Under the pieces are notes generated by a model. It was not told the origin of the DNA. It made no database searches and saw only the letters and a program-made list of their open reading frames with translations. A stretch of DNA of 64,000 nucleotides from Malus domestica (Eukaryota > Streptophyta > Magnoliopsida > Rosales > Rosaceae). The position numbers were made by a program, and so were the translations under genes. The stretch spans positions 51,346,501 to 51,410,500 of the forward strand of contig NC_091675.1 of assembly GCF_042453785.1 (NCBI RefSeq). The letters run 5' to 3'. Shown in pieces: positions 23,401-36,171 of this stretch (the first letter of the stretch is position 1; each line of letters starts with the position of its first letter).

Positions 23401-25842
23401 CATGGCAATCAAGGAGGAAAAGATGCATGCAGAATTTGTAAACCATATAAGGAACGAAATAGAAATAGAAGTAAAATAAAATCAGACAACCATGAGAAAC
23501 ACACCCACAAGACATGTTAGACCAGCTTCTATTATACCATAATTGGAAGATTAAAAACATAAACCAATATAATGCATTGAATTATATATTGGGCAATCCC
23601 ATCCCTTAAAAGTTCAATATCTTCCACTTCAATGAAAAATCAACATCTTTCACATACAAACGCAAAGGAACAAAAAATTAAAATTAAAAATTTCACTCTG
23701 ATGATTGAAGCATGCATCTAAACCACAACCGCAATGACTTTACCATAGAAACTGCTGCATGAGTTATCTGCAGAACATCCAAGCAAGCAGCAATGCATCC
23801 ATCTGCGCAAACAGATGTCAATACACCTTATAAACATTAAAAATATGTCCTTAAAATGTACCACTCACCTCTGTCTAAGACAGGAAGATGTAAGAACTTC
23901 CCTTCATGCATTATATGCAGCGCATCAAGGATTGTTGTCTCTAATGAGGCACACTCAGGGTTTGGAGTCATTACCTAAAGAAATTATTTGGATAGCACAA
24001 GTTTGTTCAGGAAGCTTATTTTAAAAATGGAACAGAGCTATATACTTAATACGAAATATAGAATAATCAAACATTCGATGGTTTAGAGTAAACCTTTTCC
24101 ACCAGAGTCAACTCAGGAGAGAGATTTTGCGCCACAACTCGCATAAGGATATCCTTGGAACTGCAGTCAGTCAAAAGCAAACATCATATGATATTCATTA
24201 AAAAGAAGACAGACAACATCCAAGAATAACATCTAAGTGCAAAATGTTCATAAACAAATATAAGGTAAAGAACAATACGTTAGTATCCCCTGAATCTTGT
24301 TGCCCATTATAATTATGACTGAATTAACCCGAAACTCGCGCATCCTTTTTGCTGCAACATAGACAGGATCCGATGGAGAAACAACGGCAACCCTGAAATC
24401 ATAGAGTTACAAGCTTGGCAATAGAAAATAAACTTTAAACAAAAATCAAGCCAAAATCAATTAATTGCATCCTCCCACAAAGAGGGCCAAATGGCAAGTC
24501 ACGCTAAAGAACTGTACTTCATATTTTCACCAATGATGGTTGACAAGGAAGGCTTGAACATTCGATCCCTCATAGTTTCTAGAAAAGCATATGGAGCTGC
24601 AATCATGATGATAAACAGAACAATAAAAGTTAAATTCTACCAGATGTATCATATGAATGTACCAAAATAATGAACAAATAGGATCCGTTACAACACAGTG
24701 CAGGTTCTCTATAAAGCACAGGCATTTCAAAAACTTTACGTAGGAAGCAACTTCCAATCAGACTCAAAGTAATTTAGTAAGATTTTTAAACATTAATACG
24801 GACCAGAAAAATTGCCTCCCATCTGGCGTTCAACTCCTTCAACTGCAGCAGCAATGGCACTCCCCTGCTCCGCTGCCTTCTCCAATCTTGATATAGCATC
24901 ATAGAGACATTTTGTGATATCTAACAAAGCAATAACCTCACCACTCTCTACAACAGGGAGGTGTCTGAATTTACCTGTCAACAGAAAAAGAAAAGAAGTC
25001 ACCTTTTTATGCCCAATGTAGCCATAACAAATGAAGATTTCGAAGCAAATTCTTAGACAAATCCACACACGGACAAACGCAATAAAAATCGCCAAAGAAA
25101 CAAAACCTTGTTAGATAAAAAAAAAAAAAAAAAAAAAAAACTAACCTTGGATCATCTTCTGAAGAGCTTCGAGAGCAGATGAATCAGAATTAACAAAAAT
25201 AGGATTCCGCGTCATGATCTTCGACACAATTGTCTGCTCCGGTCTCAACCCCTCGGCAATGACTCTAGCGGAAATGTCCTGAAAGCAAAGTAGCATAAGC
25301 AAAGCTGACACTCAAAAACTCACAGCAACAGCCAACTATGAGTTATAACTTGAACCTTGTCTGTCACAATTCCGGAAAGCAACCCATTTGAATCAGTTAA
25401 GAGCACAGCATCCACACGGCGAGCCGCCATTCTCCGACATGCATCGGATACTGTCGTCCCCTCGGGAATAGTTAGGGCTTTCGACAACCGTAGCTTCTTC
25501 ACCGTCCTCTCCCCACCACCAGACCTTTTTAAATATTAAAATTAAAACACCATTTCGGTAAAAAGAAATTAAAGGCAAGTTTTGCAGACCCCAATTCTCA
25601 AACTTGAAATCAACTACACAAACAAAGGCAAGGAAAATTTTCCGGGAAACCATTTTCTCGGGAAACAAACAAAGAGCAAACGAGAAAGGAGAGAAAACTT
25701 ACGAAAGGGGAGGAGGAGAGGAGGGTTTGCTGGTGGTGCCATTAGAGGTTCCATTCTCGGGAGGGGGAGATTTCTTAATCGCGGCGGAGGGGCCCCGTCT
25801 TTGGCTGAGACTGGTCCGCCTCACACCCACTTGGCTGCTCAT
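20418..25842 (-). CDS. CBSCBSPB-type protein (CBS domains, PB1 domain, C-terminal membrane anchor), 14 exons, 539 aa
   Basis: Exons in transcript order: 25842-25703, 25524-25356, 25278-25146, 24974-24804, 24596-24518, 24392-24279, 24160-24094, 23974-23869, 23802-23744, 22984-22878, 22640-22513, 21739-21657, 21565-21476, 20591-20418. All are GT-AG and sum in frame. The N terminus (MSSQVGVRRTSLSQRR) is Ser/Pro-rich. Two CBS pairs follow: motifs ALTIPEGTTVSDACRRM, GLLSGIVTDKD, TRNPIFVNSDSSALEALQKM and LPVVESGEVIALLDITKCL in the first; VVSPSDPVYVAAKRM, GILTSKDILMRVV and MTPNPECASLETTILDALH in the second. A PB1 domain spans about 405-487 (FKFEDLRGRVHRI, ending with acidic DEDGDRVLLATDDDL). One transmembrane segment lies near 513-534 (VLASAVVLTGIGVLFYL). 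CBS pairs often bind adenosyl nucleotides; the plant family's biochemical role is unsettled. Length matches the Arabidopsis members. The last intron (20592-21475) holds a MITE. Confidence 0.92.
20700..20993. mobile_element. PIF/Harbinger-type MITE with GGGAC subterminal repeats
   Basis: A 294-bp element flanked by TTA on both sides (20697-20699 and 20994-20996). The ends share GTTTGGTAYG followed by inverted arrays of GGGAC (GGACGGGACGG on the left, CCGTCCCGTC on the right). TTA targets and a GTTTGG-containing TIR are typical of Tourist/Harbinger MITEs. It sits in the last intron of the CBSCBSPB gene and its GGGAC/GTCCC arrays could form a strong hairpin in the pre-mRNA. Confidence 0.8.
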
Positions 25843-26384
25843 CTCTCTTCTCTGCGATTATTAGGGTTTCTCTGTATCTGGACTGCAGAAACCCTAATTT
25901 AGTTGCAGTGATGAGGAGGGAGATGGAGAAGGAGAGAAGGTCAGTGTTTCGGGTGGGTTGTGGCTGCCTGGCTCCAACCCTCTCTCCCTCTCTCCCTCTC
26001 CCTTCCTTTCTTTTTGGGTATTAAAATTGGAGTGAGACACAGTTATTGGTAATGAATTCGGATCCTCTTTGTTAGCATTCCGGATCCGTGAATCATATAC
26101 ATCTATTATCATATATTATGTGGTTACAAATTATTTTAAATATTTGTATTTAAAATTAAATACAAATAGTACTTGATAAAAACTAATTACACAATGTAAA
26201 ATGAACAAACGTAATGTACGAATTCCTAAATATTCACCAAAAGAATTCAGAGAGGATCATGTTGGATTTGTAATTGCCAAATCCCACCAACTTGACAGTT
26301 CAAATTAAACATGGAATTTAAGAGCAGGGAGAATGATAATTTAATGGGAAAATGCTACGTTTTTATCATATTTTTATACTATAT
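25843..26384. other. Promoter region of the CBSCBSPB gene
   Basis: C/T-rich on the transcribed strand near 25900-26010 (probable 5' UTR), then A+T-rich. I see no clear TATA box or other feature. Confidence 0.4.
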
Positions 26385-26741
26385 GGGTGTGTTTGTTTGA
26401 GCTCGCTAGCTTGGACTGGACTAACTGTCACTGTAATTCTGTGTTTGTTGCACACACGGACTAGCGTTAATGAGACTCGCCTACACTCACCCCGACTAAA
26501 CGATTCGCTAGAGGGGGCTTCGCGAGGCCCCCCAAAATCGGGCGGACTGCTAAGACCACTTCTGTCCGCTTCGCCTATCCTCACTTCGCCCCTCCCATTT
26601 GCTTCTTCCTCGCTTCCACAACCATTTTCAAACCCATATCCCGCAAATTTCAAAACAAAAAAAAATATGCAGTCGTTCCATTTTTCAAATCCAGATCCAA
26701 CCTGCAAAATAGAACCCAGAAAACCGAACCCAAAAACCTAT

Positions 26742-26780
<39 letters not shown>

Positions 26781-27272
26781 TGCAATGGGTATAAGCTTAA
26801 ATCAACGATGGGATTGACTGAAGGAAAACCAAACCCAGAAAACATGAAACTCCCTGATTGCAAACCTTCTCCATCTCCCACCTTCAAGGCAATCACACAT
26901 GCACCCCAACCCCAACTCCTAAATTTTCACTTTATTTCTTGCTATGTGGTTTGATTTTGAAGATTTGCAGTAGATTATGAAGTTGTGAGAGGAAGGGAAG
27001 AGGGAGGGAGGGAGAGAGAGTCGGACATGATAAGGAAAAGGGAAGAGACAGGGGAGAAAAAGAAGGAAATAGTTTGACCAAAATAGGCAAATTCTAGAAA
27101 ACGAAAAAAAAAAAAAGTGAATTAATTTTTATTATTTTTATTATTCTGTTTTTTAGTCTGACACTGCACCAAACGCTTCACTAAGCTAGTCTAGCTTAGT
27201 CTAGTCTAAGCCAGTCCAGCTTAGTCCCTGTAGCTAGTCCAGTCTGAGACAGTTCGGTGCAGCAAACGCACC
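26385..27272. mobile_element. Non-autonomous TIR element (Harbinger- or hAT-like), about 890 bp
   Basis: The left end GGGTGTGTTTG and right end CAAACGCACC are inverted. Subterminal GACTGGACT occurs near both ends, and the right end carries repeated CTAGTC/AGTCTAG words. The target duplication is ambiguous (TAT versus TTA). I recall this GACTGGACTAG-type family as frequent in apple and pear. No transposase; the 200-residue open frame at 26352-26954 crosses a CA microsatellite and is not a credible gene. Confidence 0.6.
26745..26777. repeat. (AC)n microsatellite
   Basis: About 16 AC units inside the TIR element; a likely polymorphic marker. Confidence 0.95.
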
Positions 27273-27724
27273 TTATTTGTATTATTTTTCTAATAATGAT
27301 AAGAGTTAAGACTATAAGGTTCAGAACTTGCATCAAGTAACGCTGACAGCATCTCCGAAGCAAGCTTTTCAGGCTCAAGTAGTCGTGGCCCAACAGGTTG
27401 CAGCACCCAATCCATTAGCCCCTACAAGTCGACCCGCACCTGGCTAGCGCATACCTGACTTGGCTTTACACATTCAGACCGGTCTCATAACCTGTTTAAC
27501 CAAATCAGCTGCTGATTGCTGGACTTGTCTACCAAATCCGCGAACCAACAGTTGCACCAAGGTTTTTTCACCTCCTTTTTTGACAGATTTGACCATGCCA
27601 CAATGCACTCCTCATGAAGTATCATGAAGCAAGACAAGAGTTGATGATGGTATATCTTTCCAAAGGTGTCCCAGCAAGCAACCACTCAACCAGCCTTGAA
27701 CGAGTGTTCAGGCAATGTGCACCC

Positions 27725-28080
27725 CCCCACCTTGGACGCATATTGAGGCCACAATCATATTGCCATGTACGTTCCCGACAAGGAGAATATTGCGTTTGTC
27801 ATTGAGCGAGACACATGCTACTATAAAGGCATGCCCTTCAATCTCAAGAAAGCAGGAGCGACTCACCAACGATTGGTAAACATGATGTTCAAGAAGCAGA
27901 TCGAAAAAACCATGAATGTCTATGTTGATGACATCATGGTGAAAGGCAAGTAGCGGTCATACCACATAAAAAACTTGGTGGAAACATTCAACATCCTCCT
28001 AGAGTACAAGATGAAGCTCAAACCCGTCAAATAAACATTTGGAGTCTCATCAGGCATATTCTTAAGGTGCTTTCTTATCT
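27725..28080 (+). mobile_element. Decayed Ty3/gypsy reverse-transcriptase fragment
   Basis: The translation contains a decayed TLDAY motif, then PDKENIAFVIERDTCYYKGM, KKAGATHQRLVNMMFKKQI and the catalytic YVDD box in NVYVDDIMVKGK, followed by ETFNILLEYKMKLKP. Order and spacing match the palm region of gypsy reverse transcriptase. Stops occur before GHNHIAM, after KGK (27951-27953) and after KLKPVK. No LTRs or other pol domains are visible nearby, so this is an isolated relic. Confidence 0.85.
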
Positions 28081-28357
28081 AACGAGGAAATCTCCAACTA
28101 CTATGAAGACGATCCAAAATATTGTACAAGTTCACTTATGCAGAATTGGATCCTTTCCGGACCCATTTCATGTGGACTTTACAGACCATTTTATCCTAAT
28201 CAATCACCATACAACACATGGTCGATAATTCCAATCATTTTATTTTTCTCTCTTTTACACCCAACTGAAGCACTAGCCCAAACTTCGTTTGTTTCGTGTA
28301 AGCCTCCGTCTTCTCTCTCTCTTTCCACGCCACGATTCATTGAAGAAAAGATTCAGA

Positions 28358-28513
28358 CCTTCAAGATTGCTGGAAATCTACAATTTTCCATCCTTCCACT
28401 AATTTTCAATTGCAATAAAATCTGGAAACTCTCTCGATTTTCCAAACCTTCAATATTGCTACAAATAAAAAAATACAAATTTTCATCCTTTCACTAATTT
28501 TCATCTGCAAAAA
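28358..28513. repeat. Imperfect direct duplication, about 65-bp units
   Basis: ACCTTCAAGATTGCT at 28358 and ACCTTCAATATTGCT at about 28446 each lead into a CACTAATTTTCA-containing segment (ATCCTTCCACTAATTTTCA and ATCCTTTCACTAATTTTCA). This is an old tandem duplication. Confidence 0.7.
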
Positions 28514-30208
28514 TATGAAAAATGTTTAAATTTCAACTTTTAATTTCTTGTTGTCATTGTGTCTCGTGTTTAAGGCCCTTTGTTTTGTGTTTCTCTTTCA
28601 AAACTGTCGATGAGGGGCGATTACCGATAAGGGGACCGAGAAGAGTTTGGCAAAAGTGAGCGAGTAGTTAAGAAAATAAATAGCTTTAATCCTTACCGTC
28701 CATTCTCTATTGAATAGTCAGGATGGTCCGTATGAAATGGGTCTGGATAGGATCTAACTCCCACTTACGCGTCTGTAATCATAAATCATGTCTTGTGAAG
28801 TAAGCTCCACTTCTTAAGTTACTAGAGTTAGAACTTCATACTTTATTTTTCAATTGTTTAGGAGGCTAAACGTCCAAAAGCCAAAAAACGACATGATTTG
28901 CCCAAAAACTCATTTTCAATCGAAGGTTGGCTTATAATTATATGGAACCTCCCATGCCGTTATTTGGCCAAATGGCCATCATGTTGGCCAAATATAGCCC
29001 TGCTTTTAGCCCTTTTTTTGGGGTTCAACTCTTCTGTTATAATAATTAATTTAAATCCAACAGCTAGATTTGAAAACATCCAAATATAGTTTATTTAAAT
29101 TAACTAATAAATTTAAAATATAAACTTAAAACTAATAAATTATTGAGGGGCTCTGTTTAGCTCTTCGGTTGGAGATGATATATGAGTATGACATGATAAC
29201 GTTCATTTAAAAATAATATTTTACAGGGCTATAATTCTAGACATGGCTATATTTAGTCATTTCGGTTGGAGATGACCTTATGTTCACTTCATTGAACTTT
29301 CCATGTTTTATGCATGGAAGAGGATTATCTTCTACTAATCTCTCTATTCCTTTCTCTTTCATTTTATTTGAATGTTTACAATTAAGTCACGTCAAAATTT
29401 TATATTGATTTATTCTTTTATAATGACAAAAAGACAAAAAGTAAAGTGTGAAAAGAAGAAAATGAAGTAGACGAAAAGAGAAGGAGAAAGAATCCTCCTC
29501 CTTTATGCATATCTCAAAAAGGGTTCCAAATCCAATAGGACAAAGGAGGAGGAACACTAATGCGGATGAGAATGAACAAGCTAGATAAAGCTTCTAATGA
29601 AGCTTCTGATTTTCCACCTAATAATCCACATATTCATGATGATTCCAACTCAAAAAAAGCCAACAAAGAAGAAAATGGGTAAGGCCAATGTAGAGAATCC
29701 AATCCGCGCGAAAATGGGTAAAGCCGACAATGAATCCAACGCCAAATGCTTGACGCGAGTGCGCGTGCGTAAATCCAATGTGGACTAACCCTATAAGTCG
29801 TTGACGAAACAATCCACTGTATTTTTATTTATTATCGTTGAAAAAATAGGGTCTAAAAACATTTGAGATGTCCTGTTAGAAGACAATCATTTGTAATGTT
29901 TCATTTCGTTGTCATTGACGATAATAATTTTTGCATGACACTTTTTTTTTTCTTCAATGGAGTTAAAATTTTCAGTAAAGTTTTTATCGAGACTCATTTA
30001 TGCATCATATTCTCATATATATGTATTCTACTCAATTTTTAATGAATATTATATTTTAAAAAAAAAATAAAAAATATGTCCAATATTTTCTTACCAAAAA
30101 AATCAGACAAATAAATAATCATCATGACATTCAGGCAAGTTCTTATTATTCCGCAAAATCTCAAATAAGCTTCTTTGAGAGGTTCTTCGTAAAATGAAGG
30201 GCAATTTA
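28514..30208. other. Intergenic, MITE-rich, no gene
   Basis: Bases about 28915-29280 have GGCCAAATGGCC and GGCCAAATATAGCC on one side and TTCGGTTGGAGATGA twice on the other, resembling a MITE family I associate with apple. Bases about 29310-29513 start ATGCATGGAAGAGGATT and end, inverted, ATGCATAAAGGAGGAGGATT: a small inverted-repeat element. No coding frame is supported. Confidence 0.45.
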
Positions 30209-30624
30209 GAGCTTGTTTGGTATTTTATTTGAATCCAATTTTTTTAACCAAAAATAATTTTCAAGTTTTAGGCCTTAAAAACTACCATTCTTTTTTTTTT
30301 TACACCTTTTTCATCTCTCCTTCAATCCGCTCTCTTAATTCTCTCAGTTCTTTTTCTTGCTCATCTTCCTCTCTATCTCCTCTGATCCTCACTTCTTTCT
30401 CTTCCCTCCAATTATCTCTTACTTTCTTTCCTCCTCTATCCTCTTTCTTTCTCAGACCCCCTCTTTTTGGATATCTTTGTCTAGTTTAAGTTGTAAGATT
30501 TAGAATTTTTAAATCGCAAACCAAACAAGTTTGTGAGTTTTAAAGAAAATTGTTTTTAAGAAAAATTCTTAAAAAATGTTTTGAGAAATTATAAAAAAAT
30601 TTAAATAAGATACCAAACAAGCCC
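30209..30624. mobile_element. PIF/Harbinger-type MITE, 416 bp
   Basis: TIRs GAGCTTGTTTGGTATTTTAT (left) and GGGCTTGTTTGGTATCTTAT (right, reverse strand), flanked by TTA at 30206-30208 and 30625-30627. The centre is C/T-rich, which creates a spurious 90-residue open frame. It lies about 300 bp upstream of the RMR gene start. Confidence 0.85.
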
Positions 30625-30924
30625 TTAGATATTTAACCAATAATTTTTGTTTTTTCTGGAACCTAAAACAGCACTTATATTTTAAACTTATCACTAATCA
30701 CATAATGATAATATAATAATATGGATTGGGAGGAACTGGAGTTCCTGTATGATTGAACTCCACTTTTAAAGCATCAAAGTCGGTAGAAAATGGGGATTCC
30801 AGTTGCTTTGTGGATCAGGAGATGGATTTAATTAAAATATATTATCGTTTTTGCTCCTCTGTCTGTCCTTTTCCCCAACCACTTGAGAGTTAAAACATCC
30901 GAATTGGTGCATTAGGGTTTTTGT

Positions 30925-33900
30925 ATGGGGAGATTGATGAGCACTATGAATCTGGCGGTGGTTCTGGTGGCGGTGGCGGTGGTTTTGTTCGGCCGATTTT
31001 GCATTACCGACGCCAATGTGGTGCTGATCGGGAACAACGTTACTCTCTCTTTCGATGACTTGGAGGCTAGTTTCGGTGAGTTCCTTTTGCTTTTCTCTTC
31101 ATGTTTAAAATTTCTGTTTGGTTGCTGGGGAAATTTCCGTTTGGTTGGTGAGAAATTGCGGGAAACAAGAGTAGCTGAAAGCGAGACCAAACTGATAATG
31201 ATTCTATGTATCTGTGTGTTTGTTTGTTGTTTGGCATGTTTATGTTTTTATTGATTTTTGTGGTGGACAATGATGATCATTCCAGCTCCGGCGGTTAAGG
31301 GTTCGGGGGAATGCGGAGTATTGTATATGGCAGAGCCTCCTGATGCGTGCTCGACATTGACTAATCAAGTCGAACAAGGCACGAATCGTAGCTCCCCTTT
31401 TGTTTTGATCGTGAGAGGAGGAGGGTGTAGTTTTGAGGATAAAGTTAGAAGAGCTCAAAAGGCCGGCTTCAAAGCTGCAATTATCTACGACAATGAAGTT
31501 AGCAGCGTGTTGGTTTCAAGTAATGACCTTTTCCATTAACTATTTTTCATGCCTAGCGTTTTGATTTGTCAAGTTCGATACTTTCCAGCAATTACTTACT
31601 GATCAATGAAAATTAACGGTGTTATTGGAGATGTAAACAATACACAAGTCCGTCCATGCCTCCCAAATTGTCATAAGCTCCTAAATAAACCACTGTCTTG
31701 CTAGTTATAACTCAGCTTAGTTATATTTACTCTATCTATTCGAACTAGGTGCGTGAAAACTAAAATTAGAAAGATGATAAATTATAGCAATAAGTTTCAC
31801 AAGAGGAAGATATTATAAAAAACTGTTTGAAGGTTGATTATTATGCGTGAACGATAGATTCAGACTTTGTTAATTACATATATGTATATTTTAATTTTCT
31901 ATTCAATGCCCGAAAGGTTTACACCTCAATGCCTCAGGCATAGGCCTTGCCTTCATAAACATTGTGCACTGCTGCCCTCTTCTCTATTTTTATTTTTCTC
32001 TATACCCTTTTCTCCTCTCGAAGTAGTTTAAGTTTTAATTCTTTATTTTATTTGTAATTTCTTTTTGCCCTTTCTATAATCTGCAATTCCCTTTTGTGTG
32101 GAAACTACAGTGGCAGGAAATTCAGCTGGTATAAAAATATACGCTGTGTTCGTTTCGAAAGCTTCTGGTGACCTACTAAAAAAGTACGCTGGACTTACTA
32201 ACATGGAGCTGTGGCTAATTGCATGCTTTGAGAATTCAGCGTGGTCAATCATGGCAATCTCTTTCATTTCATTGCTTGCCATGTCTGCGGTGCTGGCTAC
32301 TTGTTTTTTCGTTCGTAGGCATCGAATAAGACGAGAAAGGCCTCAAGCTTCTCGTGTTCGAGAATTTCATGGGATGAGCAAGCGCTTAGTAAAAGCAATG
32401 CCAAGTTTGATATTTACCGCAGTTTTAGAGGACAACTGTACATCAAGAACATGTGCTATATGTCTTGAGGACTATAGTGTTGGAGAAAAACTCAGGATTC
32501 TGCCATGTCGTCATAGTAAGTTTCTTTTTGTTCTGCCATGTGAAAAATATTGTTCCTTGCAGAGCATTTTTTTGTTTGATTGATTGCCGGGTGTTTCGTG
32601 CATTAGCATTTTGAATGCATCTATGATTTATACTCTACTAAGGTATGCTAAAGTTTATTCGTTGGTCACATATGATGGCTCAGTTAGTATAAACAAAGAA
32701 TTGGTTGCTCATTGTTTCCCATTATCAGTATTCAGGAGTTGCGCTACTTTTTGGATTTCAACTGGGCTTGACCTAGTGGGTTGGGTGCCGCAAGTTGCAT
32801 TGTTTTTTGGGACTTTAAAGTCACTTGGCTGTGTAAATAAAGCATATAGGATCTCATGACTTTATTTAGTAGAGGAAAGAAGAGCTTATTTAATGCGTTC
32901 TTACAAGGCTTGAAATCCTGATAGAATTTTTGGGCAAATATCTGTTCTTGTTTGAAGTACTGAATAGTGGTCCACTAGGAGAGACCAACTTAGAACGATG
33001 GAAGAATCATATAAAACGTCTCATTTGTTTGATGTTTACTTCATGGTATGGCAGTATAATTCCTATCCTGCAAAGTACAAACTCTTGGTAATGCTTTTGT
33101 AATGGCAATGTATATATTTGTGTATGCTGAAAATTCGGATACCTTTCCAGTAATTCTAGAATGTTGTTAGTGGTTAAAATTTGAATGGTGATAAAATGTG
33201 AAGTAGTTTTTGAGGAAAAATTAAAACATCTCCCAATTTGATAGCCTGCTATGATATTAATCTAGCCTAATGAAAGTTGTTCAATGTCAATAGAACTAGC
33301 ATACAGAATGTAGAATCTTGAACAACTTTTCTCTTCAGCTATATATTTACTTAAGTAATTATTTAGTAGTATGCATATCTCACTAAATTTTTCCCGGGTT
33401 TTGACAGAATTTCATGCTTTCTGTGTGGATTCCTGGCTTACTTCATGGAGAACCTTTTGTCCAGTTTGCAAGCGTGATGCAAGAGCGAACACAGGTGATC
33501 TACCCGCCTCAGAATCCACACCATTGCTTTCATCCAGTCCATCCTCTGTGGCATCTTCTGTACTTTCATCTATGAGATCATCAATAGCATCATCTTCAGC
33601 AATACAGATAGGACCAGCATTGTCACGGAACCCTTCACTTTCTCATTCTCACTCTTATGCTAGCACAAGTCACATTCAGCAATCTCTTAGGTCCTCCTAT
33701 CGCCAGTCCCCTTCTATTAGTGCAAGCAGAAGTTCAATGGACCTCCGAAATGTCTCGTCCCAAAGGTCTCATGCTTCCTATTTTATATCACCCAATTCCT
33801 TTGGTTACCCATCTTTATTACCCCGGAATTCAAGATACATTTCTGTTGGGCACTTTCCAAGCCCTAGCAATGCATCACCAAGCTACATCAGTTCTTCCAG

Positions 33901-33985
33901 TCATCGACAGCATCCACTACATTGTAGTGAATCAGCTGCAACGTTTTCTCCTTTTTCTTCTGCTCAATCTCTTCCTGAGTGCTGA
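30925..33985 (+). CDS. RMR-type receptor (PA domain, transmembrane, RING-H2), 4 exons, 455 aa
   Basis: RMR proteins sort storage cargo to the protein-storage vacuole and carry an E3 ubiquitin-ligase type RING. Exons: 30925-31075, 31286-31519, 32111-32515, 33408-33985, all GT-AG and in phase. Residues 1-30 are a signal peptide ([17 protein letters not shown]). The luminal protease-associated domain spans about 35-150 ([39 protein letters not shown]). The transmembrane helix is about 173-196 and is followed by basic RRHRIRRER. The RING-H2 at about 243-283 has CAIC, LPCRHKFHAFC and CPVC, with the RING split by intron 3. The tail after 285 is very Ser-rich, a feature of the longer RMR members. 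The ATG at 30925 is the first in frame and gives the signal peptide. I cannot say which RMR paralogue it is. Confidence 0.93.
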
Positions 33986-35960
33986 TCAAGATTTACAAAA
34001 TAGCTTGAGGGGAAGGTGAACCAAGATGGTTTTCTCCACTCTGACCTCACCTTGTTGTAGTATCCTGAATGGGGTTATATGTTGTGAATGCTTGCTATAT
34101 GCCAGAATTCACACCTGAAATGTTTCTTGTTACCACCTCACATGTATATTAAAGCTTTACCTTATCTATACTCTATAGTTATAATTTACAAGATATGTTT
34201 ATGGTACATAGTCATAAATTAGATGTTTATCAAACAGTCACAAAGTCAAAGAGTGAGTTGTGGTGTGCTGTGTTGGATGTTGTTAACATCGCATTCGATA
34301 TTCGGCAGTTGTGAATATAATTTGGCGTTTGAGACTTTTCTTTACAGAACATTATTTTTTAAATTTTGATAATCCAATTGTTTGGTAAAGTTTTAAAAAG
34401 CTGCTTTAAAACAAAACTCTGGGGTTCTATGGCCAGCAGTTTTGAAAAGATTCTGGAAGGTTGCCTCTTAAAGCTAGTTTGTAAATAAGTGACAGCCCCT
34501 ATCGCTCCAATTATGTTAGTCTTTTTCTTTTTTGGGTTCGGTGTAGCTTTCACTAGTTGGCAGTCGAGTCTTCTCCTTTATCTTCAAATTTGCAGCTGCA
34601 GATCTCTAAAGCTCTCAACTGAGAAATATATTGCTAACAGCGACGATCAACTCATCAAATTATTACTCATCTGTAAGTTTATTGATCTCCTTATCGTTTT
34701 TTATTTTCGGATTTGGAAGCTCTCAATTTTTCTCAGGTTAGGGCTTTGTCTTTGCTATGAGAATAGGGGTTTTGGCTTCATTGTGAGATAGGGGCTTTGT
34801 CTGCTTCACGATTAGATACATTACTTTTTCCTCTTTAATAATTGATATTAATTTCATTTACGTATTTCATTTCAGTTTCTATCATGTAGATCATGTTTGC
34901 CATCTACTTGAAAAAAAACTGTACTTTTGGGGTCCATGAAGCACTGGAACCTTTGTGGGTCTGTAAAGGACTGAACCTTTGCGGCTTTGCCTGAATTGCT
35001 TTTGGGATATGTGAATACAGCATCTCTTCCTGTGCGATTCACATGTTCTAGTTGCTGAGTTTTGGTTTAGTTTTTGGAATTGATTTTATTGATAGGCTTA
35101 GTTCTGCCAAAGTTTTTATTGCTGTGAATGTAGATGGTGCACATCCACATGTTTCAATTAGTCTTTCCGTATATAGGATTTTCGTTATTGATTATGCGAG
35201 TACAAACCATATCTTATGCAAGAATTTTGTAGTTGATTCTGAACAATTAGTTATTCTTGTTATAGTTTTGAAAATGATATAGGAAAAGTGCGGCTTTGCA
35301 GGGTACTATCATAAAAGTCTATTATGCTAATAATCGTAACTCAAAAGTGGTTTGAGAATTTGTGTTTTTCTCTCTAAAGATGTGCTAAGCTTGCTCCAGT
35401 ACCTTTTCCTTTTTCTCTTCTAAAAACTGCATAACACCGATACACTATACAGTCACAAAGCACATTTATATGTGGATTGATTAATTTGCATGGGACTATG
35501 ACATTTTGTTTCTGTTTCATTCTTAGGCTAAGCTTTATATGTAAAGCATATACACTGATGGAAAAGGAATAACAATGTGGGAAATGGATCAAAAGTTACG
35601 GCTCTATGGAATGGTCATAATGTAGCTATGACGCATATCAAGGAGGTGGTGGCATGTGAGATTGCCGTGGCACATATGTTAAGAAAAAGGGCTTGGAAAA
35701 TTCAAGGACCAACTGCCCTAAGAAGACAGAAAAGAATCCCAAATTGATCAGAAATCTCAAATATGGATACTTTGGCTCTTTACAAAATTCCAGGCTTGGT
35801 TAAGTTGCTAAAGTCCATAAAATTCGTTCTAGTGGAAGAAGGCTGAACAAGATCTCTGATGCTCATAACGATATCATTTTACAGGTTCTCTCTTTCTCTT
35901 TCTCCACCAACGGCACTATTTGTACCTCCAGGCCAGTGGCAGTAGACGTAGTGGCATCCT
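33986..35960. other. Intergenic after the RMR gene
   Basis: Bases 33986-34160 are probably RMR 3' UTR. Beyond that the strand is T-rich on + with scattered short frames, none recognisable. Bases 35620-35880 read partly like coding sequence (for example KKTEKNPKLIRNLKYGYFG) but contain stops and match nothing I know. Confidence 0.4.
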
Positions 35961-36171
35961 ATGAAATCGTCCTTCGCTGGGAATGGGTTCAATTTGGAAG
36001 GCTGTGATGAACGTGAGTTTATCGTGGATTTGGACCCTAGTTCGGTGTGATGAAAACAGTTGCCTTCCAATGATGTCGCAGTGAGGCAGGAGGACCAAGC
36101 GACGGGCTTATCTAATGAGGATCGCCCTCCCAAAAGATTGAGGTCCGATTCGAGTACTGAAATGAGCACAG
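35961..36171 (+). pseudogene. Unrecognised exon-like relic with two adjacent stops
   Basis: From the ATG at 35961 the frame reads MKSSFAGNGFNLEGCDE and REFIVDLDPSSV, meets TGA TGA, then continues in the same frame with LPSNDVAVRQEDQATGLSNE and PPKRLRSDSSTEMST up to a good donor (CACAG/GTGAGC) at 36171. Composition is protein-like on both sides of the stops, so this is probably a broken exon of a nuclear or signalling protein. I do not recognise the family. A small frame change at the stops would be an alternative explanation. Confidence 0.4.

Noticed and set aside
26352-26954. 200-residue open frame
   Set aside because: Lies in a MITE-like element and crosses a CA microsatellite (THTHTH run); no homology recognised.
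30217-30489. 90-residue frame rich in Ser, Leu and Phe
   Set aside because: C/T-rich interior of a Harbinger MITE.
34489-35282. Several T-rich frames as a possible small membrane-protein gene
   Set aside because: Hydrophobic only because of T-rich DNA; no splice-consistent gene and no family match.
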